Below are positions 24,201 to 37,640 of a stretch of DNA of 64,000 bases, piece after piece (positions within the stretch are counted from its first letter, which is position 1; each line of letters opens with the position of its first letter). Source of the DNA: Ifrita kowaldi (Eukaryota > Chordata > Aves > Passeriformes > Cinclosomatidae); the NCBI GenBank assembly GCA_013398055.1, contig VZRS01007670.1:1-64000 (forward strand), read 5' to 3'. The translations under genes and the position numbers were made by a program. The notes under the pieces are model-generated. The model ran no database searches and was not told the origin of the DNA. It saw only the letters and a program-made list of their open reading frames with translations.

Positions 24201-26681
24201 TAAATCACTGTTTATGTTCACAGATTTATGGGACAGCAAAGATTTAGAGTTATTCTACTAGGAAAACTGCCCCAACACAAGAGGAAAAAAAAATTACAGC
24301 TTCTGTATTGTAAGGTAGATGAACAGGGGCAAAAACATGAGCATTGTTTTCACTTCACTATAATAATGCCAGTAATTTATTAAAAGCAAGTTCTAGAGCA
24401 AAGCTTTTTTGCCAATGCTTCAGCCAAGGTGACAGCACACCATACATACACATTTTTACATACCAACATATGTTTTCTCCTTTTATGGCCCTGAATATCA
24501 CAACTATTAAATTAAACATTTTACATTATTCTTGAAATGAGTATTTTGTTTTGTCAAAAAAAAATATTAGCAATGGAATGGTATAAGAAAACTTTATTCT
24601 TTACATACTGCATGTATTAAAAATTCCTTCCATGAACTTGAACAGCATTATTTACTTCTACACATTTACATTGGTGATTTCAGATCACTGTGGTTGTGAT
24701 TTCTAAATGTATTCCTCGTAAGAAAGTACCGTACTTTCTGCATTGTCTGCATTTTGTTTCATCACTCTTTCATTCTACATTTTATTCCCTCAACTACCCA
24801 TAGTATTTTCTATTATGTGTGCAAAAGAACAAACTTATTAAGATCTCTTTATTTTTTAAGAAGCTTTTTTTCTTGATTTTTTTAAAAATACCTGATCTTA
24901 AAAAAAGAGGCATTTGTTTTCAAGGAAATCTTATGCAAATATACCTACTTTCCAATGTCTATTGAAATATTTTCTATTTATGGAGAAACCCCTAAAAATA
25001 TAACAAGAATAATTTGTTTTGTAGAGTTTTGTAGAGCTACTACTTTTTTTTTTCTTCCAACAGCTTCAAAGGGGGAAGCAGTGCAGTGTTCTCTCCCCTG
25101 CCCAGGCATAAATGCCTTTGTGAGCACCTTAAGTCATCCCTTCAACATATGGCAGACAAGTCGTCAACACGACAAAGAAGAGGGACATTCTTATCACTCC
25201 ATGCATTGTTAAACTGTGGAACTGATTTTTATAGAATGTAGCAGATGGCAAAATCTTATATGAACTACAAAAGTCATCAGATAAGTTCAAAAAAGAAAAA
25301 CAGGCATGAATTGCAAGATTTGTTAAAGGAAGTGATATTTTGCGCTTCCTACACTACAGCTTTGTGTTCCAACACTCTTCCTGATAGCATCTATTATCTG
25401 CTATCAAGAAACTATTAAACTGCATGGTGCTTAACTTACTTCTTATGGCTCTTAATCATTGAATGGTTCTTATTTTACGTTCTTATGCAATGCAGTGTCT
25501 TCTTCACTCATCTGAGGGAACCAATCTGCTGTCATCTCATTTGAGAAATGGTAAAATGGTGGTAGTTACTGAGTCTTTTATATAAGTGGAAAAGTGAATG
25601 CAAGATCTTTCCTAGAAATAAAACTACTAATTTTAAATTTAAGTGATTGGTTAATAAAAAGTTAGGTCTTGAAGGAAAAAGTGATTAGTTTGAATTTATA
25701 TCCAGAAGGTAGCACACAAAAGCATAGGACACTGCAAAGGTGGATTTAATTTTCAAAACTTTGAGAACCACTGTCTGCATAGCAACATATTATTTCAGGT
25801 TTAGAGTTTCTTAGGAACCAGACATGACTTTTAACAAAGAAAAATCCCAAACTGTTAGAATATACACTTTTTAAAAGAAAAGTAAGTCTCTTGCCTAATG
25901 CAATACATTTATATTGCTCTTCTTTCTCCCTTGAACCTCCTCAACAATTTTACGCATCATACTTTAGTTATTTCAAAATATTGAAAAATGACACTTATAG
26001 CCAATGAAGAGAGACCTAATAAAGAGTCAATCTGATCTCTGCTGATTGTATATGTCAGGATGCTATATCCATGTTCTTCAAGTGCTTACTCCTCTTCAAC
26101 TACTGTAAAAGGAGCATACACTCACTTTGTCAGACGTAGTTCTCCTCACTGTGGCAGTCTGCATGTAGCCCTCCTGAGGAACAGTAACTAATACAAAATG
26201 AAGAATTGTTTCTTTTAACATGTGGAGAGCTGAAATTAATGGCATCTACTCTAGAAGCAGAAAGGTATGTTATGACATCTCAGTCAGTATGAAATTAGCA
26301 AAAAAAATGCAAAGCAAAAAACAAAAATCTCCAGGGAAATCACCAATCCCAAGTGTTCTTGCCCAGATCACTAACTCAGGGTAGTGTCTAGTACAGGTAA
26401 GTTTATGGATACAGAAAATGTCAGATGTATGATTCTAGAGAGACTTAATTCCTTAGATATACTAGAGGAAGTCATGTAATTGCAATATTCAGCTATTACA
26501 GTCATAGCTCTTACTTGAGGAAAAAAAAGATTACTGTTTAAACTCTGTACATCAGAAGAAGCAGCAGGAACAGCAGAAATTTCTGTTCAATAATTAATGA
26601 TTCTGTTGTTCTGATACAGCAGGATCCTTCTAAAGGATAGACACTTCTTATCAGGTTTTAAATCAATTTTGTCTTTGGAGA
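21226..26681. other. Very AT-rich single-copy DNA
   Basis: No gene or clear dispersed repeat. The segment from about 22500 to 23700 is especially AT-rich with many ATATT/AATAT clusters, a matrix-attachment-like composition. A short C-rich run (ccccccgcccccttttt) at 22370-22386 stands out against this background. Confidence 0.55.
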
Positions 26682-26965
26682 TCACAAAATAATAGAATAA
26701 ACTGAGTTGGAAGGGATCCACAGGGATCATCTAGTCCACCTACTGGCCCTGCACAGAACAGCCCCAATAATCACACCATGTGCCTGGGACCATTGTCCAA
26801 ACACTTCTTGAACTTGGCTTGGTGAGGCCGCCCCAGTGCAGAGCAGAGTGCCCCTCCCTTGCCCAGCTGGCGATGCTGTGCCTGATGTCCCCCAGGGTAT
26901 GGTTGGCCCTCCTGGCTGCCAGGGCACTGCTGGCTCATGTTCAACTTGCCATCAACTGCCACGTT
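26682..26965 (-). mobile_element. CR1 LINE 3' fragment with internal deletion
   Basis: The left edge has a degraded tail (aatagaataaactgagttgg) then aagggatccacagggatcat and cagccccaataatcacacc, the complement of a CR1 3' end. At about 26815-26835 the sequence jumps from 3' UTR to the RT C-terminal region (cccagctggcgatgctgtgc, ctgccagggcactgctgg). The right edge fades near 26965. The element is minus strand and lacks several hundred bases relative to the usual 3' end. Confidence 0.9.
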
Positions 26966-29900
26966 AACAAGCGACATCTTGCAATGAGGGACAAGTTCAT
27001 GGATCCTTGTTTGTAATGGGTAGACGGCACTTCTTCAGCAGAGACAATCCTTACATTTTAAATCTACATGACGTTGACAAAATGTTTCCACAGCTGTCAT
27101 GATTTCTATGCTACAATTAGCGTTCCCATGCAGTGAACAATGAACATGTTTCAAATTCACTTTTCATCAATATAGATGACAAATTCTGGAAATATCCAGC
27201 TCCTTATGGCTTCTTAGTCATCTGGGTATGCAATTACTCATCTCTGCAGTTTTTCTCGAAAAGGGTTAACCGCCCAGAATCTTTGAGGTTTTTAGCATAT
27301 AAAGGCTTGCAACTGTATCCGTCACATGGAAAGCAAAATTTCTGGAATATTTACAGACTGATCAAATTTCCAAGATACACTATTTTTTTCCTTCTGAAAT
27401 GAGCCATTGGTTATTGCATTCTCTGTCCACAGAACTGGCATTGAGTAACCTAGGTTTTCCAAATTTTTTCAAGTTCTTAAGTGGGTTGTGGAGGACTGCT
27501 GACCTGATTCCTAAAAGTTTGGTTAAATAAGAACCTAAAATCCAGTGGCACTGTATCTGTACTGACTGGTTTTGTGAACAATTTTTTTTTCTTTGTCCAA
27601 GTAAAATAAAAAATTCATTTTTATTATGAAGAGTAAGAAAAAAAGCGGTTTCTTCTGTGATAGAGAAAAACAATAAAAATATACTAAAGATGGCAAAGAA
27701 AAAATGCAAAAGTTCAGATTATTGTCTAAAATTCCACTAAGTTTTAGAACATCTCTTTATGTATTGCTTTACTTTATTTGCTGTTAGGTACATTTAGTAA
27801 ATTTATATTAGACTTGCTCCATCATAAGAAGTCCTATTTTTCTACAGTGAAGATCACATACAGAAGCATCAAAATAAGAATCACATAAGTTCCATAGTAA
27901 AGAGAATAATACTTTTAGAAATAGACATATAGATATGTGTAGCTGATAAAACATGTGTTGTTACAACATAATATCATTACACTATTTTTCCTATTTTTCT
28001 ACCCTTTAGAAAACATTATGCTCAGAAAATATTCTTCATTCATTTCTCATGAAGAAATAAGGAATGTTACCATTTTACAAAGAACAAACTTTCTTCTGTA
28101 ATGATTTTTAATTTTGTTCATATAGTCCAGTAGCTATCTGGAGAATGTGGTTGTTTCTTAGATAATGGAAAAATCATGTACAATTCAAATGTCCAGATTG
28201 TCTCACCAGACAACTCAGATATTACACTAAAACCTAGATGTTAAGTGACATATTTTATTGTGATTTATAGGCAATCACTTGTGACTTGCTGTACCTGAAT
28301 TGTAATGTACTGAGGTACTGACGGGCAAATAGAAAGAGTCAGAGGATGCATACATGGAATATATATTTCCATCAAAGTGGTAGCGATCATTCTCTACCTA
28401 TCCTTTATTGGGTAGAAAAAGGTAAGAAAACCATGTAAGGTGCTCTTCAGAGAAGTAAAATTCATTATAAAATTATTGATTCATGATACTTTATTAGATT
28501 TATAAAAAGGGAGATTCCTTTTCTATTTTTTTTCCAATTGTGTTCATAATTATTTACTATTAGTTGAATTAATGCTGTTAAGTCATGCATTATCTTGAAC
28601 TTAATTATAATATCTGTATCTGAAATAAGTAAAAATGTAAATAAACAGATATCAATAGTGGAACAATTGGAAACAGAGTCTGCCAAAACCATATTCAATT
28701 CATACATTGCAGATTTTAATTATATTAAGTGTGCTTAGAAGGAACAAAATGTAACATTTATACCAAAATCTTCTTTGTGAATGCTAGAAGAGGAAAAGAG
28801 TGTACAAAGGGTGTTATATAAAAAGGTGATCACAACTGCCACAGCACTGCAGTCACATTTGGCCAAGTGAGGAATTTTGCGACATTGTTACCAACAGTGG
28901 TTTTTCAGTGTAAGCGACTCCTATACCTTTTCATTTTCTTCTAGTAAAACTTCTGGAAACATCAACATTTTAGGGCCTATGTAAAATGTCCTATGAGGGC
29001 ATTAGATCATATTTCAGCTGGTATTTTTGCTGTCATACCAGATATAATCACCAGATGATCACTATTTTGCTATTTGGAATTAACTGACTCATCTAACTAC
29101 TTGGCAGAAAGATTTTTGGCATGAGTTCTGTAAGATAAAAGATTCTTTCTCTCTCCCAAAATTTCTTTCTACAACTAAGGCTTTCTAGTTAAGTCTTTCT
29201 GAATTGCCTATTTTCCCTTAGGTCACTCTCTTTGGGAGTTATTTCAAGGTTTCTATCGTGTAATTTTATTTATCATAGATTTCTTCTGAACAAGGAATTG
29301 TCAGACTGTAACAAGCATAATTAATTTACTGTAATAATCAATTTCCAATAGCCTTCTTTAATTATAAAAAGTATCTGAAAGATTAGACTTCTCATGTAGG
29401 CTATTTTAGGTCTCTCAGAAAGCAAAGGCAAATAAACATATAAATAAAGAGACTTTTCCACTCTTAAAATAGATGCTTAAGTTGGATAACACATCACCTA
29501 CATGGCCTATCTTCCCTCCATTGACAGTGGAAACCAAGACAAATACAGCTTACTATAAACACGCTGGAGCTTTCTGTGGAGTGCTATTTGTACACCTCAG
29601 CATCCTGGTCCAACAAGTTGTTTGTAAGTATAAACCTAAACCAAAGGATGAACCTGATCTTGCTCTGAAACTCTTTATGCTTGGATAGAGACATTGCTTT
29701 AATTTCATCAGGAAGTAATGTACTATTTGTTTTCTGTTATGCAGACAGGTTTTTTTCAAAAAATGTGGCTCTGTTCAGCGCAACACCCCCACCCAGTAAC
29801 ATAGGTGTAATCCATACTTCCCAACCTGACAGCTGACAAATTCTTGAAGCTCAATTCTTGTTAACCAGTAACCTTTCTGGTTCCCTGGAAGATGCAGTGA

Positions 29901-32900
29901 CAATACAGTGGGGATTCGAAAATTCTTCACATTATTTAGCACAGATTTTGTTCTCGCACAGGGACCACAAATACCATGAATAATATAGATGCTAGATTTG
30001 GCATTTCAAGTATTTTTCCCCTGGTTTTTGTTAGCTGTGGGACTCATGTTGTTCTACAAAAGCAGCTCAGGTAACACAGTAAAAGACAAAGAGTGTGAAA
30101 GAATTAATTGTACTACCCCTCCAGACTTAAATTACAAATGGCACTAAAGAGACAGAAAATACCTATGTGAAAGGAGAATCTTAATTGTGACCTAGTTGGT
30201 TTTATCAGAGTTAATTAGGTCAGTGGAGCTGGCCTAATTTTTTAATTAATAAATTGATTCCAAAGGAACACAAGAAAATATTGCCGACTTTCATAATCCA
30301 GGGAGGATAATTACATTGCAGAGATTACAAAACAGTTTTTAACTACTCATTTTTCATTTGAATAACTTGATTCTTACATAACAGTTTTAAACTATGCTGT
30401 GCTGTAGCTACAGTGTAGGTGGTACTTCTTACAAAGTTTAGATAAATATAAAGTATGTATTTTTTTCTCTCCCAAATTGTCTAGTCTGTACTATTTGGGA
30501 AAAGTTTATAAGCACTTTTTTCCCATTCCTTTCCTATGTATTTCCAAACAGAAAATACAGATAATTTTAGCAACCTGAAGACATCAAAATTGTGGATAAA
30601 TTTCCCAGAAGTTTTTTTCTGATGATGTCTTAAATTTAGCATGGTTATTCTTTATACTCAATTTCTCTGCTGTTATTTAATTGTATCCTTTTTTTATGCC
30701 CTAGAGAAGATCAAGAATTTCTAATAATTAGAGGAAATTTTAATTGGTTTTGAATATTATAAATTAATCAGCAAGGTTCTTGCCTGAAAAAAAGAGACCT
30801 GATGAACTGTTTTATATTCCCAAAGGAATTCTGAACTCGTTTAGGTTAAGCTACCACTAAGATTAAACACATTTTTTTACATGCTACACCATTTGAAAAT
30901 GAGATGTAAAGAAGCTAACATAAGGAAAGAGAATTTGATAACATGAATGAGACTGGTCATCTTATACCATATTATCAGATTAAATTATTTGGAGGAAATT
31001 TTGAAAAATGAGAATGGCTGAATAATCAGAAATCACCTTTTATTAGCAATAGATCTGAAACCAATTCATTCCTGGCTTCATCTGGGTCATCACTGCTCAG
31101 TCTAGTAAGCTCCATTGCAAGTTCTTACACAGCATGTTTATTATGTGGTCTTCCTGCACAGAAGAAACTATATAACTCTGATTCTATATTGCCTTACACA
31201 GGCTCATAATCTGGGAACTCCAAATCTATGGGCTTTGAGCTTGATCTCTCAAATCCCAGCATACAGAACTTCAAATTCTGGAATTTTATGAAGTACAAAA
31301 TCTACTACTTAGACATGTATAAACTTAATGTTTGCTGTTATTGAATGTAAACACAAATTACATTCAATTCAATAACATTTAGAAATATCTAATTTAGAAA
31401 TATTTAATTTCTGTATCTCCTGGATTTGCCCTGAACCCTATCTCTAGAGAAATAACTATCTTCAGAAAACTATAAGACATGCTGCCTGTGATATTTTTTC
31501 AAGACAGAGTCCAGAAATCAGGAATACTAAATTTACAGATAAATTAACTGGTGCTTATCATCTTTTTTGGTACACTCAGTCTGCTAACAACTGAGGTACA
31601 TAGTAAATTAGGTATTTGCTAGTTTAAATAATTCTTTTTAACAGTAACGAACCAAGAATTCTAAGTATATCATTGAGTATGATGCACTGCACAAAGCACT
31701 GGGTTCTGCGTCAGGGGGAAAAGGCTATGTCACAGGCTGGCTGCTGTCATACACAAAATGTTAAGGTCACTTCATTACTCTGTGCCTTTGTTTCCTTGTT
31801 TATAAACTGGAACTCATCTGTATAAAGGAGACTCATATTTATGTATGAATTTACTACATTGCTTCTAAACTGACTATGATTATTACTGTCAACTATTAGT
31901 ATTATTGCAAGTACACGTTCCTGGACATAGCTTCACCAAGTATTAAAATTTACCTATGAATATATGACAACAAAAAGACAATAACAGCAAGTGAACCAAG
32001 TTAGGTTTTAATTTTTTTTATTTTATAGAAACATTGAATAGAAAATACAGAAATTTTGATATGATAATTTAGGTTTAACAATATTGATGCTGATCTAATA
32101 TCTTTTGTTATCTGAATAATTTTATTTCTTCATTAATATTTCCTGATTTAGGGAAATATTTGTATATTAATTTGGGACCCTGGTGAAGAACCAACAATTT
32201 CCAGGATCAGGGCAAGCTCTAGTCTGTGCCCATAAATGCATTTTCAGTTCTTCGGATTATCCTCCTGACACTCAAAAATGTCACTGACACATGCTCTTTA
32301 ATTTGTAGACAAAAAAGTTCCTAGTTTCTTCCAACAAGGTGCATCAGCTCACACTATATGAAAATTCAGGAAACTGTTTGCAATAATCTTGATAAAAACA
32401 AGAACTTCTGCTTATCTGTCTGCATATACCCAACTAATAAAATTTGACTATTAGAAATAAACTGAACAGAACATAATCAGGATGTGTTAAGGTGCTGTCA
32501 TATAGAATACTAACAAGAGAAGGAAGCCAGGGTTATGATGAGGCACTTTTTGATGGGGAAAAATCTCACAAACTAGCCAAAGTTGTTCTTCCCAATCATG
32601 AACCAAGTCTCCAGACACCTGCAGTAGCTGACCCAATAAGAAGGTCAGTAAGTTGTAGGACATGTTGGGAAAGAGACATACAGAGCACAAAAACAGCAAT
32701 CCTGTTTCTAGATAGTTCTGGGGTTAATTGCTATGGGGAAAATTTAGAAATTACGGGAAAAATAATTAGTATTCATGGATTTCAAAGGTTGGGCTTTTTT
32801 CTTCTTCTTCCTGTCTTTCTTTTATATTCCATGGATCTTGCGTGAACCAGTAAATTAGATTTTGTTTTGCAGGGTAGAGTTTTTGCCATTCACAATCAAC

Positions 32901-35004
32901 CACTAACATCAGTGTGAAGGAGTTTGCAGATGTCAAGCTCTGCTATGCCAGTGGTTTTAGTACGATTAGGAAATATCAGCTCAGTACAGAGATCCAGCCT
33001 GCCAATTCTGGAATGGTGTAGTGCTATCCTAAGGGATAAAAGGTGAAATAAACCTTTCCTAAAGGAGTGTACTTTAAAGGAACTTTAAAGTTGTACCTGT
33101 AGGAGAACTGAAATGTGCTAATGGTAATTTCCTTTCTAGTACCACCTCAAATTCAAATGCAGTTGTCCCTGCCGTGCTGAACAGCAAATGCCAAAATGCT
33201 ACTTTTCAGTCCTTGACAAAAAGCTCTGCATTGAGCCAGTTTGCTGAACAATGGACCTAGGAGATCAGCAGCAATAAGAAGCTTAAAAACAACAGTGAGG
33301 AACCGAGTTTCTTCTTGCGCTGTTCTTTGACTCTTTTCACGTCTCTTTGACATGATGCACATACTTTAAAAATACATAGTTAATTTCAAAGTCGTGCAGA
33401 GACTCCAACTGACTTAGAGTACCAAAGAAGTCCCTCTCACCAGTAAGAACATGAGCCTCCTGATTCACAAAACAATGGTATTGTCCTCCAACCAAAAGTT
33501 ATACTAACCCCAATGACAATTTAAAACACACAAGTCTACATAAGAGTTCTAATTACTGTATTTGTCAACAAATAATAAAAAGAAATCTTTATCTTGAAAA
33601 CACAGAAACAAGCATATAAACAAAAGCCCCTAAACAGTAACAATAAAACACAAAACAAAAAAACCCTGATGTCTTTAAAGAGAAACTGCAGGTCTTTATG
33701 TTAGACTTTACTTTGGCATTCTTTTTGTACTTTGCAGAGTAAAAATTATTAAGGATTACCTTATTCGTGGAACAATATATACCACAAATGAAACATCAAA
33801 AGAATAGCCGTCTGTAGCAGATCACATTGTAATGCTTGCAAATACATTGCTACAGTCTAAGATTTTTGTACCTATATCTTCATTTTACAGGCAAGGTTGA
33901 TAATGACTTGCATATAATATATTTTATTTGGATTTGTAACAAGCCTTTGATCAAGTTTTACATGACAGGCCTCAGCTTAAAACTAGAAGCTTCAGACATC
34001 CAGATTAAGACACAGAAAAGGAAAATGAGCTAGTTAGAAAATAGACTAGTGATTGTGTGGTGGGAAAAAACCCAAAAACTTACAGTGGTTTAATGTGGGT
34101 CAGTGTTCACATCTTAAAGCGTTAACCTTTGCAAAATGTGTGAGGTAAGTAACAACACCTAACTGCCTGTAAATGCAAGGATGACACAGATTGAGTAGAG
34201 AGGTGGATGGCACAACCCACACAGGGGTGGAGGGTGTGAGGGGAGCTGGGTTACACCCTCTTCAGGAAGCACAGATGCCTGTTCTTAGGGGTAATTTGAG
34301 TGGCAGAGGCCCACTGCTGCACACAGAGGTGACTGTAAGTACATTGGGCAGTCTCAGTTTTTGACTGAACACCACACTATCTCTATGAAAAGCTGTTATC
34401 TCCATATGTGCTTAAAATACTTGCTTTACTGCTCACTTTCCTATGACCTGTATCATTCACAAGGCAGCTAGTGATGTCCCGTGTGCTCTGCTGTGGGGTA
34501 AGGTTGGAGATAAGGATACATTACATCACTGAATCCTCTCTGCAGGAATATCCTTCAGTGAGCTGGATAAAATTTGTTAGTTTATGGCACAGTAAAAAAA
34601 ATTATATCAATGTCTACAACACTTTAAAATAGTTTAAAATTGTTCTATAGAAGTAAAACAATTCTGAGTTTGACACTGATGGGCATTGCTTCTTGCAAAT
34701 TAAGTTAATAAATCCAAGTGTAGGAATGTGAATAAAACTACACCAATTTTAAAGAGGTTTATATTTCATTGATTTCATTTGTGAGTACCTAGTTCCTAGG
34801 AAAAAAATAAGTCTAGTCTAATATTTAGGTGCTTAAGTACTAATCAAAGAGCAACTTTAGCTTAAAAATTTGTTCTATATCTCGTATGTGCACGGTATAC
34901 TGAATGTTTGTGATTTTTTCTGTCCTGCAACACTCCTGTAAACTTTCTTTTCAATAGCAGGACTTCCCTCCATTTCTTCCCTGAAATTAACTGTTACAAA
35001 CTGG
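26966..35004. other. AT-rich single-copy DNA, no gene
   Basis: Eight kilobases with very few CpGs (four by my count in 28081-28980) and no convincing coding sequence. One possible MIR-type relic is given separately at 31700-31850. A locally GC-richer stretch at 34200-34350 (gggtggagggtgtgagggg) matches nothing I recognise. Confidence 0.55.
31700..31850 (+). mobile_element. Possible ancient MIR / CORE-SINE relic
   Basis: ggtcacttcattactctgtg then cctttgtttccttgtttata lines up with the MIR core (gttacttaacctctctgtgcc, cagtttcctcatctgtaaa) over about 45 bp with moderate mismatches. Flanking sequence is weaker. Turtle and bird L3-type tails share a similar phrase, so the family is uncertain. Confidence 0.5.
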
Positions 35005-35005
35005 A

Positions 35006-35070
35006 TAGAATAGAATAGAATAGAATAGAATAGAATAGAATAGAATAGAATAGAATAGAATAGAATAGAA
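35006..35070. repeat. (TAGAA)13 microsatellite on a CR1 tail
   Basis: Thirteen perfect TAGAA units, 65 bp, directly abutting the 3' end of the minus-strand CR1 at 35071. On the CR1 strand this is (TTCTA)n, an expansion from the normal ATTCTATG-type terminal repeats. Perfect units suggest a length-variable locus. Confidence 0.97.
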
Positions 35071-35481
35071 TAGGCTGGAAAAGACTTTTAAATCATTGAG
35101 TTCAACCATAAATCAAATAATGTGAAGTCCACCACTAAACCATGTCCTCAAACACCACATCCACACATCTTTTAAATACCTTCAGGAATGATGGCTCAAC
35201 TACTCACCTGTGCAGCCCATTCCACTGTTTGACAACCCTTTCTGCTAAGAAATTTTTTCTAACACCCAGTCTAAACCTTCCATGGTGCAACTGAAGACCA
35301 TTGCCACTTGTCCTATTACTTGCTACTTGTGAGAACAGACCAATGCCCACCTCACTACAACCTCCTTTCCCCCAGTGTTAGAGACTGTTAAGGTCTCCCC
35401 TGAGCCTCCTGTTTTCCAGGCTAAACAACCCCAGCTTCCTCAGCTGCTTTTCATAAGACTTCATAAGACCCTTCATAAACT

Positions 35482-35700
35482 TCATTGTCGTACTCTGGAC
35501 ATGACCCACGACCTCAGTGACTTTCTGTAGTGAGGGACCCAGAACTGAACACAGGATTCAAGCTGTGGCCTCACCAGTGCTGAGTACAGGGGGACAATCA
35601 CTGCCCTGGTCCTGCTGGCCACGCTATTGCTGATACAGGCCAGGATGCCATTGGCCTTCTTGGCTACCTGGGCACACACTGGTTCATGTTCAGCCAGCTG
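35482..35700 (-). pseudogene. CR1 ORF2 relic: RT C-terminal region
   Basis: On the minus strand the open stretch reads CAQVAKKANGILACISNSVA followed by the YSALVRPQLESCVQFW block, which in intact CR1 follows the catalytic palm. The frame is lost after WVPHYRKSLRSW. No function remains. Confidence 0.88.
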
Positions 35701-36121
35701 TTAATGAGGAGCCTGTGTCTTTTTTGCACTAGGCAGCTTTCCAGTCACTCTGCCCCAAGTCTGTAGCCCTGCATGGGGTTGTTGTGACCCAAGTGCAGGA
35801 CCTCATAAAATTGGCATCGGTGCATCAATCCATCCTGTCCACAACACTCTATAGAGCTTTTGTACTCATCTAGTCCCATAGACTTGTGAGTGCAGCAGGT
35901 CTCTGAACATTTCCTCCCAGATTATGGAGCTTCATTCTGCTCCCCACCTCTATCTTCCAGCTCAGGGGTCTGGGTACCCAGTGGAAAGCTGAGTTTTAAC
36001 AGTAAAGACTGAGGCAAAGAAAGCTTTAAGTACCTCAGCCTTTTCCTTATCCTTTGAAATGATGTTTCACCCTGCACCCAACAAAATATGGAGATTTTCC
36101 TTAGCCCTCCTTTTGCTGCTA

Positions 36122-36137
36122 ATATATATATATATAT
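36122..36137. repeat. (TA)8 microsatellite
   Basis: A short TA run inside the CR1 linker region, at a place where the usual CR1 reads ttaatgtatttg. It is a small expansion. Confidence 0.85.
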
Positions 36138-36289
36138 TTGTTTATTATACTTTACAGCAGTAGCCAGAATAGGTTCTATAGAATATTCCTTCTACCTCTT
36201 TTACCTAGTTGTGTGGTCTACAACAGAATTCCACCATATTTGGCTTTTTGGCCTTCTTCCTGATTCTTACTCATAAACACTCAACTGTA

Positions 36290-36490
36290 TTGTCACCATG
36301 ATCAAGCTCTAGACAGTCAAAATACTCCCTGATATACAGGGCTGCCCCATCACCTCTCTTTCCTTGCCTATCCATTCTGAAGAGTTTTTAGCCATCCATT
36401 ACAGCACTCCAGTTGTGCAAGTTATCTCACCATGTTTCATTGATGGCCACTATATCATTGTTTTTGCACTGCACAGTGGCTTCAAGATCT
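36290..36490 (-). pseudogene. CR1 ORF2 relic: endonuclease N-terminal part
   Basis: The minus-strand translation gives LEATVQCKNNDIVAINETW, then NWSAVMDG, then LFRMDRQGKRGDGAALYIRE. This corresponds to the AP-endonuclease-like motif ITETWW...W...GY.LFRRDR.GRRGGGVALY. A stop follows NETW and another follows MDG. The catalytic glutamate of the ETW motif is visible, but the rest of the domain is missing or broken. Confidence 0.85.
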
Positions 36491-36709
36491 TTCAGTTAAC
36501 CTCCCTAACTCCTGCACAAAGATCCTTTTTCCCCTTTGAGGCGGGTTTACCCTATCTGTTACCAGCAGGCCAAGTGTCCTGTAAACCGGCCCATAATCAC
36601 AAAAAAGAAAAATTCTGTCAGTGACCCCATGCTTGGACTGAGGTATTGATCTGCTGGCTCTTACTATGTCTTCATTCATTATCCCCTGCCATTGGAAGGA
36701 CAGAAAAGA

Positions 36710-37640
36710 ACACTAGTTGTGCTCCTGAACCCTTAACCTGTCATCCCAAGGTCCCGAAGTTTCCCTTGATTGCCCTTGGACTACTTGTTGCAACTTCTTT
36801 TCTGCCTAACTGAAAACTCAATAATGGACGACAATCTGAATGCCATACCAGGACAGGGAGCTTTCTCTTCACATATATAACCTGGGGCCCAGGGAGGCAG
36901 CAGAATTCCCTAAGAAGAGGGCTGGGTCTGTATATTGGGCCTTCTGTTCCCTTCAGAAGACAGTCTCCTCTGCTGATGGCCCATCCTTTTTTTTTCAAGG
37001 AAGCAGTTTTGACACAGGTGTAGGCCAATTTAATCTCAGCGACACCTCCAAGTTAGATGAACTCTCATCCTCATCATTGTTTGGTTCCATTTTCAGAGCC
37101 TCACAACTGCTGTGCCAGGGCACCCGGGAAGGTGGGGCAGTCACAAAGGAGGCACCTGCTGCGCTGGGCAGGAACTTGTCACCATTGCCCCTCTCCCTCA
37201 AGTCACCGCATTTATCCAGGTGGAGAGACGGTAGGGAATCTTCCATATCACACATCCTGTCTGCCTCACAGGCTTGTCCCAGGGAAGGTATAGAACGATT
37301 CCAGTTGTATCTCTTTCATACTCCCCGATAATCCTCAACCTACTCACCTTCCACTGCAGCTCTGTCGCTAAGCAGAGGAGTTCCTCAACCTAGACACACC
37401 TTCCACTGGCGTGTTTACTGCTGTCATTTGCCTCTGACACTGGGATGGCAGCACATTCCCACTGGACTTCTGTCTGGGCAGCTGCATCCATTGTGGCAGG
37501 TACAGAGCTCAGAGAGGGCAATGGTCCTCTGCCAGATGGGTGCCGTTGCTCCCTGGTTGAGTTGGCAGAGCTACAGCACCTTCCCTGTGTGCCCTTCAGC
37601 CCAAACTGCAAAACAAAACCCTGGCTGATATCCCACACCC
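36710..37640 (-). pseudogene. CR1 ORF1 relic with SGNH/esterase-like block
   Basis: The minus-strand open frame within 36741-37028 reads RGDCLLKGTEGPIYRPSPL, then LREFCCLPGPQV, then a PRAIKGNFGTLG block. In avian CR1 ORF1 the corresponding sequence is GDSLLRGTEGPI...REVCCLPGA, the esterase-type domain. The catalytic GDS serine is a cysteine here (GDC). Upstream in protein order come an acidic MEPNNDEDESSSN segment (about 37060-37110) and an MDAAAQTEVQ-type start region near 37500. The separate frames show indels between them. ORF1 is an RNP/lipid-associated protein in related elements; its role in CR1 is not settled. Confidence 0.8.

Noticed and set aside
36840..37331. 163-codon plus-strand frame
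   Set aside because: It is antisense to the CR1 ORF1 relic, whose minus-strand translation carries recognisable CR1 blocks.
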